Source: Vibrio syngnathi
GTDB lineage: Bacteria > Pseudomonadota > Gammaproteobacteria > Enterobacterales > Vibrionaceae
NCBI RefSeq assembly: GCF_002119525.1
Contig: NZ_CP017917.1
Coordinates: 1,054,001-1,118,000 of the forward strand
Length of the DNA stretch: 64,000 nucleotides
Reading direction: 5' to 3'
The notes below the pieces were generated by a model. That model saw only the letters and a program-made list of their open reading frames with translations, made no database searches and was not told where the DNA came from. Below are positions 17,879 to 26,247 of this stretch, one piece after another. How positions within the stretch are numbered: position 1 is the stretch's first letter; each line of letters starts with the position of its first letter. Both the position numbers and the translations under genes were made by a program.

Positions 17879-18736
17879 CTAAGGCTTAAGCTTCAACACT
17901 CGGTCAATATCTTCAGCGGAATGGCGCTCTGGTACTTGCTCCCACTCTTCGCCAAATGAACGGTTAACTACTCGGCCGCGTTGGAAACCTTCACGCGCTT
18001 CAAGTTGCTTCGCCCAGCGCACAACATTCGTGTAAGACTCAACTTGTAGGAACTCAGCTGCATCATAAATTTTGCCTAGCACAAGGTTGCCATACCAAGG
18101 CCAAATCGCGATATCAGCAATAGTCAGCTCTTCGCCCGCAACAAAAGTGTTATTCGCTAACTGTTTATCTAACACGTCTAACTGACGCTTAGCTTCCATC
18201 GCAAAGCGGTTAATTGGGTACTCTTGCTTTTCATCAGCGTAAGCGTAGAAGTGACCAAAACCACCACCTAGGAATGGTGCCGAGCCTTGCGCCCAGAACA
18301 ACCAGTTAATGGTTTGTGTTCTTGCTGCCCCTTCTTTTGGTAGAAAGTGACCAAATTTTTCAGCTAAGTGCATCAAGATAGATGCCGATTCGAAAACATT
18401 CACGTCTTCAGCACCAGACTTATCAACGAGTGCCGGTATTTTGGAATTTGGATTCACTCCAACAAAACCAGAAGAGAACTGTTCAGCTTCACCAATGTTG
18501 ATCAAGTACGCATCATATTCAGCTTCTTTAACACCCGCCGCTAACAACTCTTCCAGCAAGATGGTGACTTTTTGACCGTTAGGTGTACCAAGAGAATACA
18601 ATTGAAAAGCATGGTCACCGACAGGAAGTTCTTTATCAAAGCGAGCGCCAGATTCAGGACTATTGATGTTTGCCCACTTATTACCACCAGCAGTATCGTT
18701 AACCCAAACTTTTGGCGGAGTGTATTGTTCTGACAT
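17879..18736 (-). CDS. yghU: Glutathione S-transferase, YghU type (disulfide-bond oxidoreductase)
   Basis: The 285-residue protein matches the Nu-class GST YghU in length and features. An extended N-terminal arm (YTPPKVWVNDTAGGNKWANIN) precedes a thioredoxin-fold domain (LPVGDHAFQLYSLGTPNGQKV) and a helical C-terminal domain (LTIADIAIWPWYG). Family members bind two glutathiones and reduce disulfides of small molecules, without the usual catalytic Tyr/Ser/Cys. It is cytoplasmic. A good ribosome site (AAGGAAATATC) precedes the ATG. It is monocistronic. Confidence 0.9.
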   Translation of the reverse strand: MSEQYTPPKVWVNDTAGGNKWANINSPESGARFDKELPVGDHAFQLYSLGTPNGQKVTILLEELLAAGVKEAEYDAYLINIGEAEQFSSGFVGVNPNSKIPALVDKSGAEDVNVFESASILMHLAEKFGHFLPKEGAARTQTINWLFWAQGSAPFLGGGFGHFYAYADEKQEYPINRFAMEAKRQLDVLDKQLANNTFVAGEELTIADIAIWPWYGNLVLGKIYDAAEFLQVESYTNVVRWAKQLEAREGFQRGRVVNRSFGEEWEQVPERHSAEDIDRVLKLKP

Positions 18737-19011
18737 GATATTTCCTTATTAATATAGGGTCTCACAAACTGATATTAGGTCACATACCTGTAGTTAAAAC
18801 CCCTGAATACGATTTATTTTCAAACTGTTAAGCATGGCTTATTCCAGAAAGACATAACTCGATTTATGGGATAGCACACGTAAAAGATAAATACCCAATC
18901 AGATCTAAGCCACATACCCGCCAGCACGAAACATGATTTAGTCACGACATGCCTACAGGTTAAAGAAAGCTGTGATAAAATCGGGATATTACAATTAATA
19001 AGGATTTGGCA

Positions 19012-19356
19012 ATGTCTTCAGATTACACAGGTTCGAGTGCTGCGTACGCTCGCCAAGAGAAAGGCTACCGCGAAAAAGCACTAAAACTGTACCCTTGGGT
19101 TTGCGGTAAATGTGCACGTGAATTTGTTTATTCGAACTTAAGAGAGTTGACTGTTCACCACGTGGATCACGACCATACAAACAACCCTGAAGATGGCAGT
19201 AACTGGGAGCTACTGTGCTTGTACTGTCACGATCATGAGCACTCAAAATATACAGATCATGACCGTTACGGCGTGGATGCAAAAGCCCGTTTAGACGATC
19301 ATCAGTCAGCGACACACAACCCGTTCGCTGATCTAGCGAAGTTGATGAAGAAATAA
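19012..19356 (+). CDS. yajD: HNH-domain protein, YajD family
   Basis: The 114-residue protein contains a zinc-binding HNH fold: VCGKCAREF, then LTVHHVDHDHTNNPEDGSNW, then LLCLYCHDHEH, giving two CxxC pairs and the HH...N...H catalytic arrangement. Length and pattern fit E. coli YajD, a putative HNH nuclease of unknown function. I start at ATG 19012 because AAGGA lies seven bases before it; the in-frame TTG at 19006 is not positioned for it. A strong bidirectional terminator follows. Confidence 0.88.
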   Translation: MSSDYTGSSAAYARQEKGYREKALKLYPWVCGKCAREFVYSNLRELTVHHVDHDHTNNPEDGSNWELLCLYCHDHEHSKYTDHDRYGVDAKARLDDHQSATHNPFADLAKLMKK

Positions 19357-19412
19357 AACACCTTCAGGGCTGCCTTTGTTTGATGGTAGCGGCTAGATAT
19401 TAGATAAATAAC

Positions 19413-19450
19413 AAGAAACCCCAGTATGTCACCATACTGGGGTTTCTTTT
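19413..19450. terminator. Bidirectional terminator after yajD
   Basis: A perfect 16-bp stem, AAGAAACCCCAGTATG / CATACTGGGGTTTCTT, with a 4-base loop is followed by T residues on the plus strand. Confidence 0.9.
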
Positions 19451-19492
19451 ATCTGCCTTAGACCTAGAGTTCACTCAAGTTAAGACCAGATC

Positions 19493-19524
19493 AAAAAGAG
19501 CCTTCCGAAGAAGGCTCTTTTTAG
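19493..19524. terminator. Bidirectional terminator, serves the minus-strand gene at 19546
   Basis: The stem AAAAAGAGCCTTC / GAAGGCTCTTTTT lies 22 bp beyond the stop of the small membrane protein gene. It has T-runs on both strands. Confidence 0.9.
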
Positions 19525-19545
19525 AATTCTGTATTAGTTCTGCAA

Positions 19546-19926
19546 TTATGCAGACGCTTGTTTACGAGACTCTTCAACCTGTTTAGCACGCTTTTTAAGC
19601 GTCAACTTATCGCGGTATGCAAACCAAACGTAAGTAACAACCACTAAGAAGAACAGGTATGACAACGAGAATATGAATGGCGATTGAATAATGTCGTTTG
19701 AGATACCCCAAGAAACACCGATAACCGTCACTGCAATTTTCGCAAAGAAGCCACACATTAATAGCATCAAAGCCAACTGTGGGAAGCGTGTGCTGCGGAA
19801 TGCAAGCCAGTAACAACTACCCACCGCTAACGCAGCGATATAGAAGCCGAATAAGAAAGAGTGAATATGGTCAGCTGCTGCTACACCACCAGAAATTGAC
19901 ATCAATAAAATTAAAAACAGTTTCAT
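19546..19926 (-). CDS. Small four-helix membrane protein, uncharacterised
   Basis: This 126-residue protein of unknown function has about four hydrophobic helices: residues 2-17 (possibly a cleaved signal, ending GVAAADH), 23-42, 50-70 and 80-102. A strongly basic/charged tail (DKLTLKKRAKQVEESRKQ) follows. I recognise no family. Isolated position, its own terminator and normal codon use suggest a genuine housekeeping-type gene. Confidence 0.7.
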   Translation of the reverse strand: MKLFLILLMSISGGVAAADHIHSFLFGFYIAALAVGSCYWLAFRSTRFPQLALMLLMCGFFAKIAVTVIGVSWGISNDIIQSPFIFSLSYLFFLVVVTYVWFAYRDKLTLKKRAKQVEESRKQASA

Positions 19927-20520
19927 AATACTCGCCTCACCATAAGTTGGAAACGCATCCTTTCAAATTTGGAATCTTTGTTTGCGTACTATTTTCCCAC
20001 TTTTCACGGACAACACAACCCCTCAAATCGAACAAAATGTAAACAAAGGTGCTAACAAAAAGCCGAGTTAACAATCATTTAACATACTGTTTTTAATAAA
20101 CCTCCGTTACCCCTTGTCTCATATGAACAAAGCGTCATTTCGATTTATTTTGTTACACAAAATTAACCTTAGAAAATATTTAAAATAATTCGTAACTCTG
20201 TGATATCCGCACGGGATACGTGGACAATCTGAAATGTGTACCGAAGAATCCCTTAAAAAATAAGCCCGCCACGCTAAAAAGAACAAAACAGAAAGGTATT
20301 TAACACAATTTCAAAACCAACAAAAAACAACCCATTAACAACTTTGGGTTTATTTACCAAAAATGGAAAAAGAGATTCCAATCACATTTTTATTGGTTAT
20401 AATCCGCGCTCTTTTGCGCTGTCTGTTGATAAACGCAAACTAATTTTTAAGAAACAATCACAATAACCCGTCTTTAGTTAAGTGGCTCACCACTGACCAA
20501 CGACAAAACTGAGAATAAAA
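19927..20520. other. 594-bp AT-rich intergenic region
   Basis: This gap separates two divergent genes (small membrane protein and OFA transporter) and must hold both promoters. I see no open frame with a ribosome site and no convincing palindromic operator. One TGTGA at 20200-20204 is followed by CACGG, a poor CRP-like half-match. Its length and several A/T tracts suggest regulatory DNA, but I cannot name a regulator. Confidence 0.4.
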
Positions 20521-21759
20521 ATGAGCAAGATTGATAAAGCATCACGTATCCTGCTAGCAGGCTTCTGTATCAACCTTTGTCTTGGCATCCTGTATGCTTG
20601 GAGTGTATTTAACAAGGCGCTAGTGACTGAAGCTGGTTGGAGTGCTGCTGAAGCATCTTCACCTTACGCTATTGCAACTATCACATTCTCTGTTTGTCTT
20701 CTTGTTGCAGGCATCCTACAAGACCGTATGGGTCCACGTAAGATCCTTATCCTTGGTACAGCGCTTACTGGCCTTGGTATGATTGCTTCTGGTTTCGCTA
20801 CAACGCCTATGATGCTAAACCTAACGTTTGGCGTGATGACAGGTGCTGGTATCGGCTTCGGTTACGCATGTCTTTCTCCATCTGCAATGAAATGGTTCCA
20901 TTCTTCTAAGAAAGGTATGGTTAACGGTCTAATCGCTGCAGGCTTTGGTCTTGCTGCTATTTACCTAGCACCGCTAACTTCTGCGCTTATCGATAGCATG
21001 GGTATCCAAACAAGCTTTATGATTCTTGGTGTTGGTGTACTTGCAATCGCAGTACCTCTAGCGGCAACAATCAACAACCCACCAGCGGATTACACGCCAG
21101 CTGAGCCTAGAGTAAAAGAAGGCCAAGCACCTAAAGCGGTTAAGAAGACTGAAGACCTAACGTGGAAAGTAATGCTGAAGACTCCTCAGTTCTACTCTCT
21201 ATGGATCATGTACGCATTTGCTGCTTCTGTTGGTCTTATGATCATCGGCAACATTACTACGATTGCTAGTGTTCAAGCGAACCTACCAAACGCAGTTTAC
21301 TTAGCGTCTATCCTTGCTGTATTCAACTCAGGCGGCCGTGTTGCTGCGGGTATGCTTGCAGATAAAATCGGTGGCGTACGTACTCTACTTCTAGCGTTCA
21401 TCCTTCAAGGCGCGAACATGGCTCTATTCGCTACGTTCAACTCTGAATTCACGCTAATCATTGGTACGGCTATCGCAGCTGTTGGTTACGGTACACTTCT
21501 AGCAGTATTCCCAACACTAACTGCGGAATTCTATGGCCTGAAAAACTACGGTACGAACTACGGCGTGCTTTACACGGCATGGGGTATCGGTGGTGCTATC
21601 GGTGCTGCGGTTGTTGGTTACTCAATGACGAATGGCGAAAGTTACGCCCTAGCTTACACAATCTCTGCAGCTATGATGGCAGTGTGTATTGTTCTAGCTA
21701 TCGTGACTAAACCAATCTCAGAAGCGAAAGCAACAGAACTTAAGCAAGCAAGCGCTTAA
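20521..21759 (+). CDS. MFS transporter, oxalate/formate antiporter (OFA) family
   Basis: The 412-residue protein has twelve hydrophobic helices and the OFA-family start (LCLGILYAWSVFNKAL), the MFS loop motif DRMGPRKI between helices 2 and 3, and a charged central loop at about residues 190-215. OFA members exchange small carboxylates; E. coli YhjX belongs here and responds to pyruvate. Substrate cannot be read from sequence. It has a long (about 590 bp) upstream region and its own terminator. Confidence 0.87.
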   Translation: MSKIDKASRILLAGFCINLCLGILYAWSVFNKALVTEAGWSAAEASSPYAIATITFSVCLLVAGILQDRMGPRKILILGTALTGLGMIASGFATTPMMLNLTFGVMTGAGIGFGYACLSPSAMKWFHSSKKGMVNGLIAAGFGLAAIYLAPLTSALIDSMGIQTSFMILGVGVLAIAVPLAATINNPPADYTPAEPRVKEGQAPKAVKKTEDLTWKVMLKTPQFYSLWIMYAFAASVGLMIIGNITTIASVQANLPNAVYLASILAVFNSGGRVAAGMLADKIGGVRTLLLAFILQGANMALFATFNSEFTLIIGTAIAAVGYGTLLAVFPTLTAEFYGLKNYGTNYGVLYTAWGIGGAIGAAVVGYSMTNGESYALAYTISAAMMAVCIVLAIVTKPISEAKATELKQASA

Positions 21760-21785
21760 TTCAGTTCTCGATTGATTAAAAATAG

Positions 21786-21816
21786 AAAGAGCTTAACCTT
21801 AGGGTTAGGCTCTTTT
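21786..21816 (+). terminator. Terminator of the OFA transporter gene
   Basis: The stem AAAGAGCTTAACC / GGTTAGGCTCTTT (one bulge) with a short loop is followed by TTTTT. It lies 27 bp after the stop and abuts the start region of the nuclease gene. Confidence 0.85.
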
Positions 21817-21836
21817 TGTATCAAGCGACTAATCCA

Positions 21837-23479
21837 TTGACGATAGAAACCACTCCTCAGCTCTCCCCTACTTATTATCTCGACAACTTCAATCGACTGA
21901 TTGAACACGCTCAAACACTCTATCCAGATCTGCTGAGTGACGATGAATGCCATTGGTTGTCTGAATACAAGCGTCTTTCAGTTGCAAGCCAGTGTCTAAT
22001 GATTCGTTTGCTTTCTCGCAAGGGCTGCTGGTTTCGAAGTGATAAGCTCAACTATGCTGAAATTCAAGACCTGAAAAGCGCACTACAAGAGCTAAACGCA
22101 TCGAACTTCATTGCGTTAAGCCACCCTACCGAACAACATAACCTTGTCATTAGTGATCTCGAATTAGGATTGCATCTACTGACTAAACCAGAGCTGTTCA
22201 GCGCATTCCCATTTCTTATGAACTATAAGACAGCGAAGAAAGACGAACTCTTGGCTTTGCTCGATCACCAACCTTTTGATCAGTTCCGAAACTTGTCGTT
22301 CGATTGTATTTACGTTGTCAAATCTGAAGTTATTGATGCCTTGCTGCTACTGTTCTTTGCCAATACTTATCAAGACCTAAGCCAATTCGTTCTTAGCGAT
22401 CTTGGGCTCAACACTTTCGAAAACTACCCATTAAGTAAACAGCGTCGTTTCTTCATCTCTAGAGAACAGCTCAATCAACTGCTCCAGATACGTGATATTC
22501 AACGCTTGTATTCAGAAGGGGACCGCAAAGACGGTGAGTTTCTTGAGCAGCTTTTAAACTCGATTCCTGAAGAATCAGAGCACAGAAGCATTGCCAGAAA
22601 ACGATCGCGTTTGATCAATGATATCGCTCGCGATCTAGAAAGGCTCAACCAAAACGATCAAGCTGTCTTTTGGTTCAAACAATCCGTACTTCCCCAAGCA
22701 GAGAACGACTTGCACGCATCTATGACAAGCAAGATGAGCTAAACTTAATGTGTGACATTGTCACGAAAATGAAAGCAAATCCATCAGATGTATCAGAGCT
22801 GGAAGTCGCTATTAAGCTTGAAAACAGGCTACTACGGAAACAGGGCCACAAAGTTTCACGAACTATAAAACCGAGCTGCAAAGAGATAAAACTGGAATTA
22901 GACCTCAGCCAAACGCGAGTTGAACTTGTGGTGAAGCAACACTTGGAAAACCAAGGTTGGGAAGTCTACTTTTCAGAGAACAGTTTTTTATGTGGATTGT
23001 TTGGCTTAGCCTTTTGGGAAGTGATTTTCGCAGACGTTGAGAGTGCATTTATTAATCGTTACCAACATCGCCCTCTGGATCTGTATCATTCAAATTTCGT
23101 AGACAAACGAGTTGAACAGATCCAGGCTGCGTTTCAAACCATATCCGAGCAAGGACTAAACCAATTGCTTGATATCTACGACCTGAAATACGGTATCGCA
23201 AATCCATTCGTTCATTGGAACCATTTCCCTAAAGCACTCATTGAGCACAGTATGGAGGCTATTCCGAACGCCTTAATCGTCGAGCTATTCAAAGTGATAT
23301 TGAGTGATCTAAAGCTATTTAGAAATGGGATGCCGGATTTGATTGCGTTCAAGGACGATGAATTTCATTGGATTGAGGTCAAAGGGCCCGGCGATAAATT
23401 GCAAGACAACCAGTGGCGATGGATCAAAGAGTTCGAGCGATTATCTGTTCCATTCTCGGTTTGCTACGTCAATCATTAG
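21837..23479 (+). pseudogene. FAN1-like VRR-NUC nuclease, split by a one-base frameshift
   Basis: Two overlapping frames encode one protein. The first (to about 22690) gives the helical N-terminal part ending ...AVFWFKQSVLP. The second continues PSRERLARIYDKQDELNLM and ends with the VRR-NUC domain: GMPDLIAF ... FHWIEVKGPGDKLQ, the PD-(D/E)xK catalytic residues. One extra C in the run at 22692-22695 restores a single frame of about 547 codons, the expected length for bacterial FAN1-like structure-specific nucleases, which act on branched DNA and crosslinks. The start is uncertain: no ATG is available, TTG 21837 (LTIETT) is my choice and TTG 21816 is possible. It could be a real mutation or an error in the source sequence. 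Confidence 0.8.
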
Positions 23480-23491
23480 ATAGTTGCCTAG

Positions 23492-23554
23492 CTCTAGTCT
23501 CTAGTCTCTAGTCTCTAGTCTCTAGTCTCTAGTCTCTAGTCTCTAGTCTCTAGT
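23492..23554 (+). repeat. Tandem repeat, 9 perfect copies of CTCTAGT
   Basis: A 7-bp unit is repeated nine times without a mismatch over 63 bp. It lies just after the split nuclease gene and ends 101 bp before the cti start. Perfect short repeats of this kind vary in copy number by slippage. It is not within a coding region; it could alter spacing in the cti promoter region. Confidence 0.95.
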
Positions 23555-23654
23555 AAATAACTTACATCAATATCTTATCTATAAAATAATCAGAACATGA
23601 GCTTTTTCAATCATTTTCGATATAATTAGAGAAAATGCCTAATCTTTAATACGT

Positions 23655-26009
23655 ATGAATTTGAAAAAACTCTTCATTTTAGCTTTTGTTAGCATCTTCT
23701 CTGGTTGTGCCGTCTACGCGGGTTTGAACTTCGATCAACTTTTTGGTGAACAACAAGTTCGTGATCGCCAAGCGCCTATTCTTTCATCTCAAGCACAGCA
23801 TTTCATTGACGAAGTAAAACCGGTCATTGATAGCCGCTGCGTGGTTTGCCACGCTTGTTATGATGCACCTTGCCAGCTCAAAATGTCTTCAGTTGAAGGT
23901 ATCGACCGAGGAGCGAGTAAAGCACTCGTTTATCAAGGCACCCGTTTAACCGCCTCAGCCCCTACCCGCCTGTTTGAAGACGCGATAACCACACAAGAAT
24001 GGCGTGATGCGGATTTTCACCCTGTGCTTAACGAGCGTATGCAAAATTCAACGGCAAACCTTGATGCAGGCCTTGTCTCTCGCATGTTGATGCAGAAAGA
24101 AAATCACCCTCTTCCAAATCAAACTCAATTAGAAGGCTTCGACTTTTCGATAGATCGTGATCAACAATGTCCAACTATTGAAGAATATGCTGAATATGAA
24201 AGAGATTATCCTACTTGGGGAATGCCTTATGGTATGCCTAACTTAGATAAATCCGAGTACGCTACCTTAATGAGCTGGTTGGAAAATGGCGCGTTAATGA
24301 ACGACCATATTCCACTGAATGATGCGGAACAAGAGCTCGTTGATATCTACGAGGGCTTTCTCAATAAAAGTGACAATAAAAGCCAGCTTTCAGCACGTTA
24401 TATCTATGAACATCTGTTTCTATCACACCTCTACTTCTCTGATTTAGCTCAGCCAACACGCTTCTTCACCTTGGTTCGTTCTGCGACACCTCCAGGTGAA
24501 GCGGTTCAACGCATCACGAGTCGTCGACCTTACGACGATCCAAAAGTGGATCGGGTTTATTATCGCCTGATTCCAGAGCAAGGCACCATCGTCCACAAAA
24601 CACACATGCCTTTCGCATTAAATGAAGAACGCCTGAACAATTGGAACACATGGTTTGTGGATGCTCGTTACGCTGTCAAACAACTTCCTAGCTACGCGAT
24701 TGACGTCGCGGCGAATCCAATGACTTCGTTTGAAGCACTTCCTGTGAACTCGCGCTTCCATTTCATGCTGGACAATGCACAAAACACCATCATGGCATTT
24801 ATCAAGGGGCCGGTGTGTCGCGGGCAGCTCGCACTCAACGTGATCAATGATAGATTCTGGGTACTATTCATCGATCCTGATAAAGCGGATCTACCTGAAA
24901 TTAATCAGTTTTATGCCAACCAGAAGCAAAACCTAAAGCTGCCTAGTGAACTAGAAAGCAACACTGTCCCTGTCACAAGTTGGGTGAGCTACGCGAAGCA
25001 ACAAGCTCGATACCTTAATGCAAAATCAGACTTCACCAATCAATGGTTTGATAGCGGAGTAAATCTAGACACAGATATCATTTGGGATGGCAATGGCACG
25101 AACCCTAATGCCGCGCTTACTATCTTTAGACACTTTGATAGCGCTTCAGTTGTTCAAGGTTTAGTTGGCCCACAACCCAAGACAGCGTGGATTCTTGATT
25201 ACGCCCTTCTAGAACGTATCCATTACCTTCTCGTTGCTGGTTTTGATGTCTACGGTAACTTCGGCCACCAGCTGATTACCCGTATGTTTATGGATTTCTT
25301 GCGCCTTGAAGGTGAGAGTAACTTCTTGACCCTTCTTCCAAAAGACGTACGACACATTGAACACTCAAGTTGGTATGAAAACCAAAGCTCACAGCTGAGC
25401 GACTACTTGCAGCGCAATATTGCACCTTTTGACCAGCCAACCAACGTGATATACAAAACGACAAATCCTAAGCGTGAACTGCTTAATATGATCAAAGATA
25501 AGCTCGCGCCGATCCTCGATAATCGCTTTGATATTGTCGAAACAGGTTTTAGTCGGAAAAACGAAGCGCTGCTCAAGCAAGTGAATTTGATCAAAGGAGT
25601 CGGTCTACGTCATGCTCCTCAATTGGTGACGATCATGATTGAAGGCGAGAACGGCGAAGAGCAGCTGTTCACCATGATTCACAATAACGCTCACAGCAAC
25701 ATTTCAAGCCTGTTCAATGAAGAGGGTAATCGAGATTACGCCAATGACGACTTGACTCTCGTACGCGGCGTTGTGGGTAGCTACCCTGCCGCTTATCTGT
25801 CATTAACTGAGCGCGATATACCGACTCTGGTTAAAGCACTGCAAAGCTTGGACACAGAAAAAGATTACGTCGCGTTGCTGGATAAGTTTGCAGTACGACG
25901 CAGTTCGCCTGAGTTCTGGCCATTCAGCGACCGAGTTCACCGTTGGTATCAACAAGATCAACCGATTGAGTTTGGTTTATTGGATTACAACCGCTTTGAG
26001 AATAGATAG
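23655..26009 (+). CDS. cti: Fatty acid cis/trans isomerase
   Basis: Cti converts cis-unsaturated acyl chains of membrane phospholipids to trans, which stiffens the membrane within minutes under solvent, heat or osmotic stress. The 784-residue protein has an N-terminal signal/lipoprotein-like segment (ILAFVSIFSGCAVYAG) and the family's cytochrome-c-type haem site CVVCH (Cys62, Cys65, His66). A CYDAPC segment follows at once. The long remainder matches the expected periplasmic enzyme length. ATG 23655 gives the signal peptide directly. It is a single gene with a terminator 155 bp downstream. Confidence 0.92.
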   Translation: MNLKKLFILAFVSIFSGCAVYAGLNFDQLFGEQQVRDRQAPILSSQAQHFIDEVKPVIDSRCVVCHACYDAPCQLKMSSVEGIDRGASKALVYQGTRLTASAPTRLFEDAITTQEWRDADFHPVLNERMQNSTANLDAGLVSRMLMQKENHPLPNQTQLEGFDFSIDRDQQCPTIEEYAEYERDYPTWGMPYGMPNLDKSEYATLMSWLENGALMNDHIPLNDAEQELVDIYEGFLNKSDNKSQLSARYIYEHLFLSHLYFSDLAQPTRFFTLVRSATPPGEAVQRITSRRPYDDPKVDRVYYRLIPEQGTIVHKTHMPFALNEERLNNWNTWFVDARYAVKQLPSYAIDVAANPMTSFEALPVNSRFHFMLDNAQNTIMAFIKGPVCRGQLALNVINDRFWVLFIDPDKADLPEINQFYANQKQNLKLPSELESNTVPVTSWVSYAKQQARYLNAKSDFTNQWFDSGVNLDTDIIWDGNGTNPNAALTIFRHFDSASVVQGLVGPQPKTAWILDYALLERIHYLLVAGFDVYGNFGHQLITRMFMDFLRLEGESNFLTLLPKDVRHIEHSSWYENQSSQLSDYLQRNIAPFDQPTNVIYKTTNPKRELLNMIKDKLAPILDNRFDIVETGFSRKNEALLKQVNLIKGVGLRHAPQLVTIMIEGENGEEQLFTMIHNNAHSNISSLFNEEGNRDYANDDLTLVRGVVGSYPAAYLSLTERDIPTLVKALQSLDTEKDYVALLDKFAVRRSSPEFWPFSDRVHRWYQQDQPIEFGLLDYNRFENR

Positions 26010-26163
26010 TAAAAATAGATAGCGAGTAAGCGGTAGGCCTTGGTTCTAGCTTTTGAGCATTGACTATATTGCCTTGAGCGTCGGCCATGTCGCTTTGAAC
26101 GTCGGCCATATTGCTTGAAACCTTGATGGGGCTTTCTTAAAGAACCATTAGTACACATGCTAT

Positions 26164-26203
26164 AAAAAATCCTCTGACGAATAGTCGTTCAGAGGATTTT
26201 TTA
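26164..26203. terminator. Bidirectional terminator between cti and torS
   Basis: The stem AAAAAATCCTCTGA(A)CGA / TCG(TT)CAGAGGATTTTTT has T-runs on both strands. It lies between the convergent ends of cti and torS. Confidence 0.88.
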
Positions 26204-26247
26204 TTTGGCTTGCAGATTAGGTATAAACCTAAAAAAGGCTCACATCG

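Noticed and set aside
18541-18765. 74-codon minus-strand frame overlapping the start of yghU
   Set aside because: Out-of-frame overlap with a well-supported GST gene; no independent ribosome site or family resemblance.
23492-23554. CRISPR-like array
   Set aside because: The units are contiguous 7-mers with no spacers; it is a simple tandem repeat.
26030-26110. Short repeats of GTCGGCCAT after cti
   Set aside because: Only two full copies with degenerate neighbours; no sign of a functional element.
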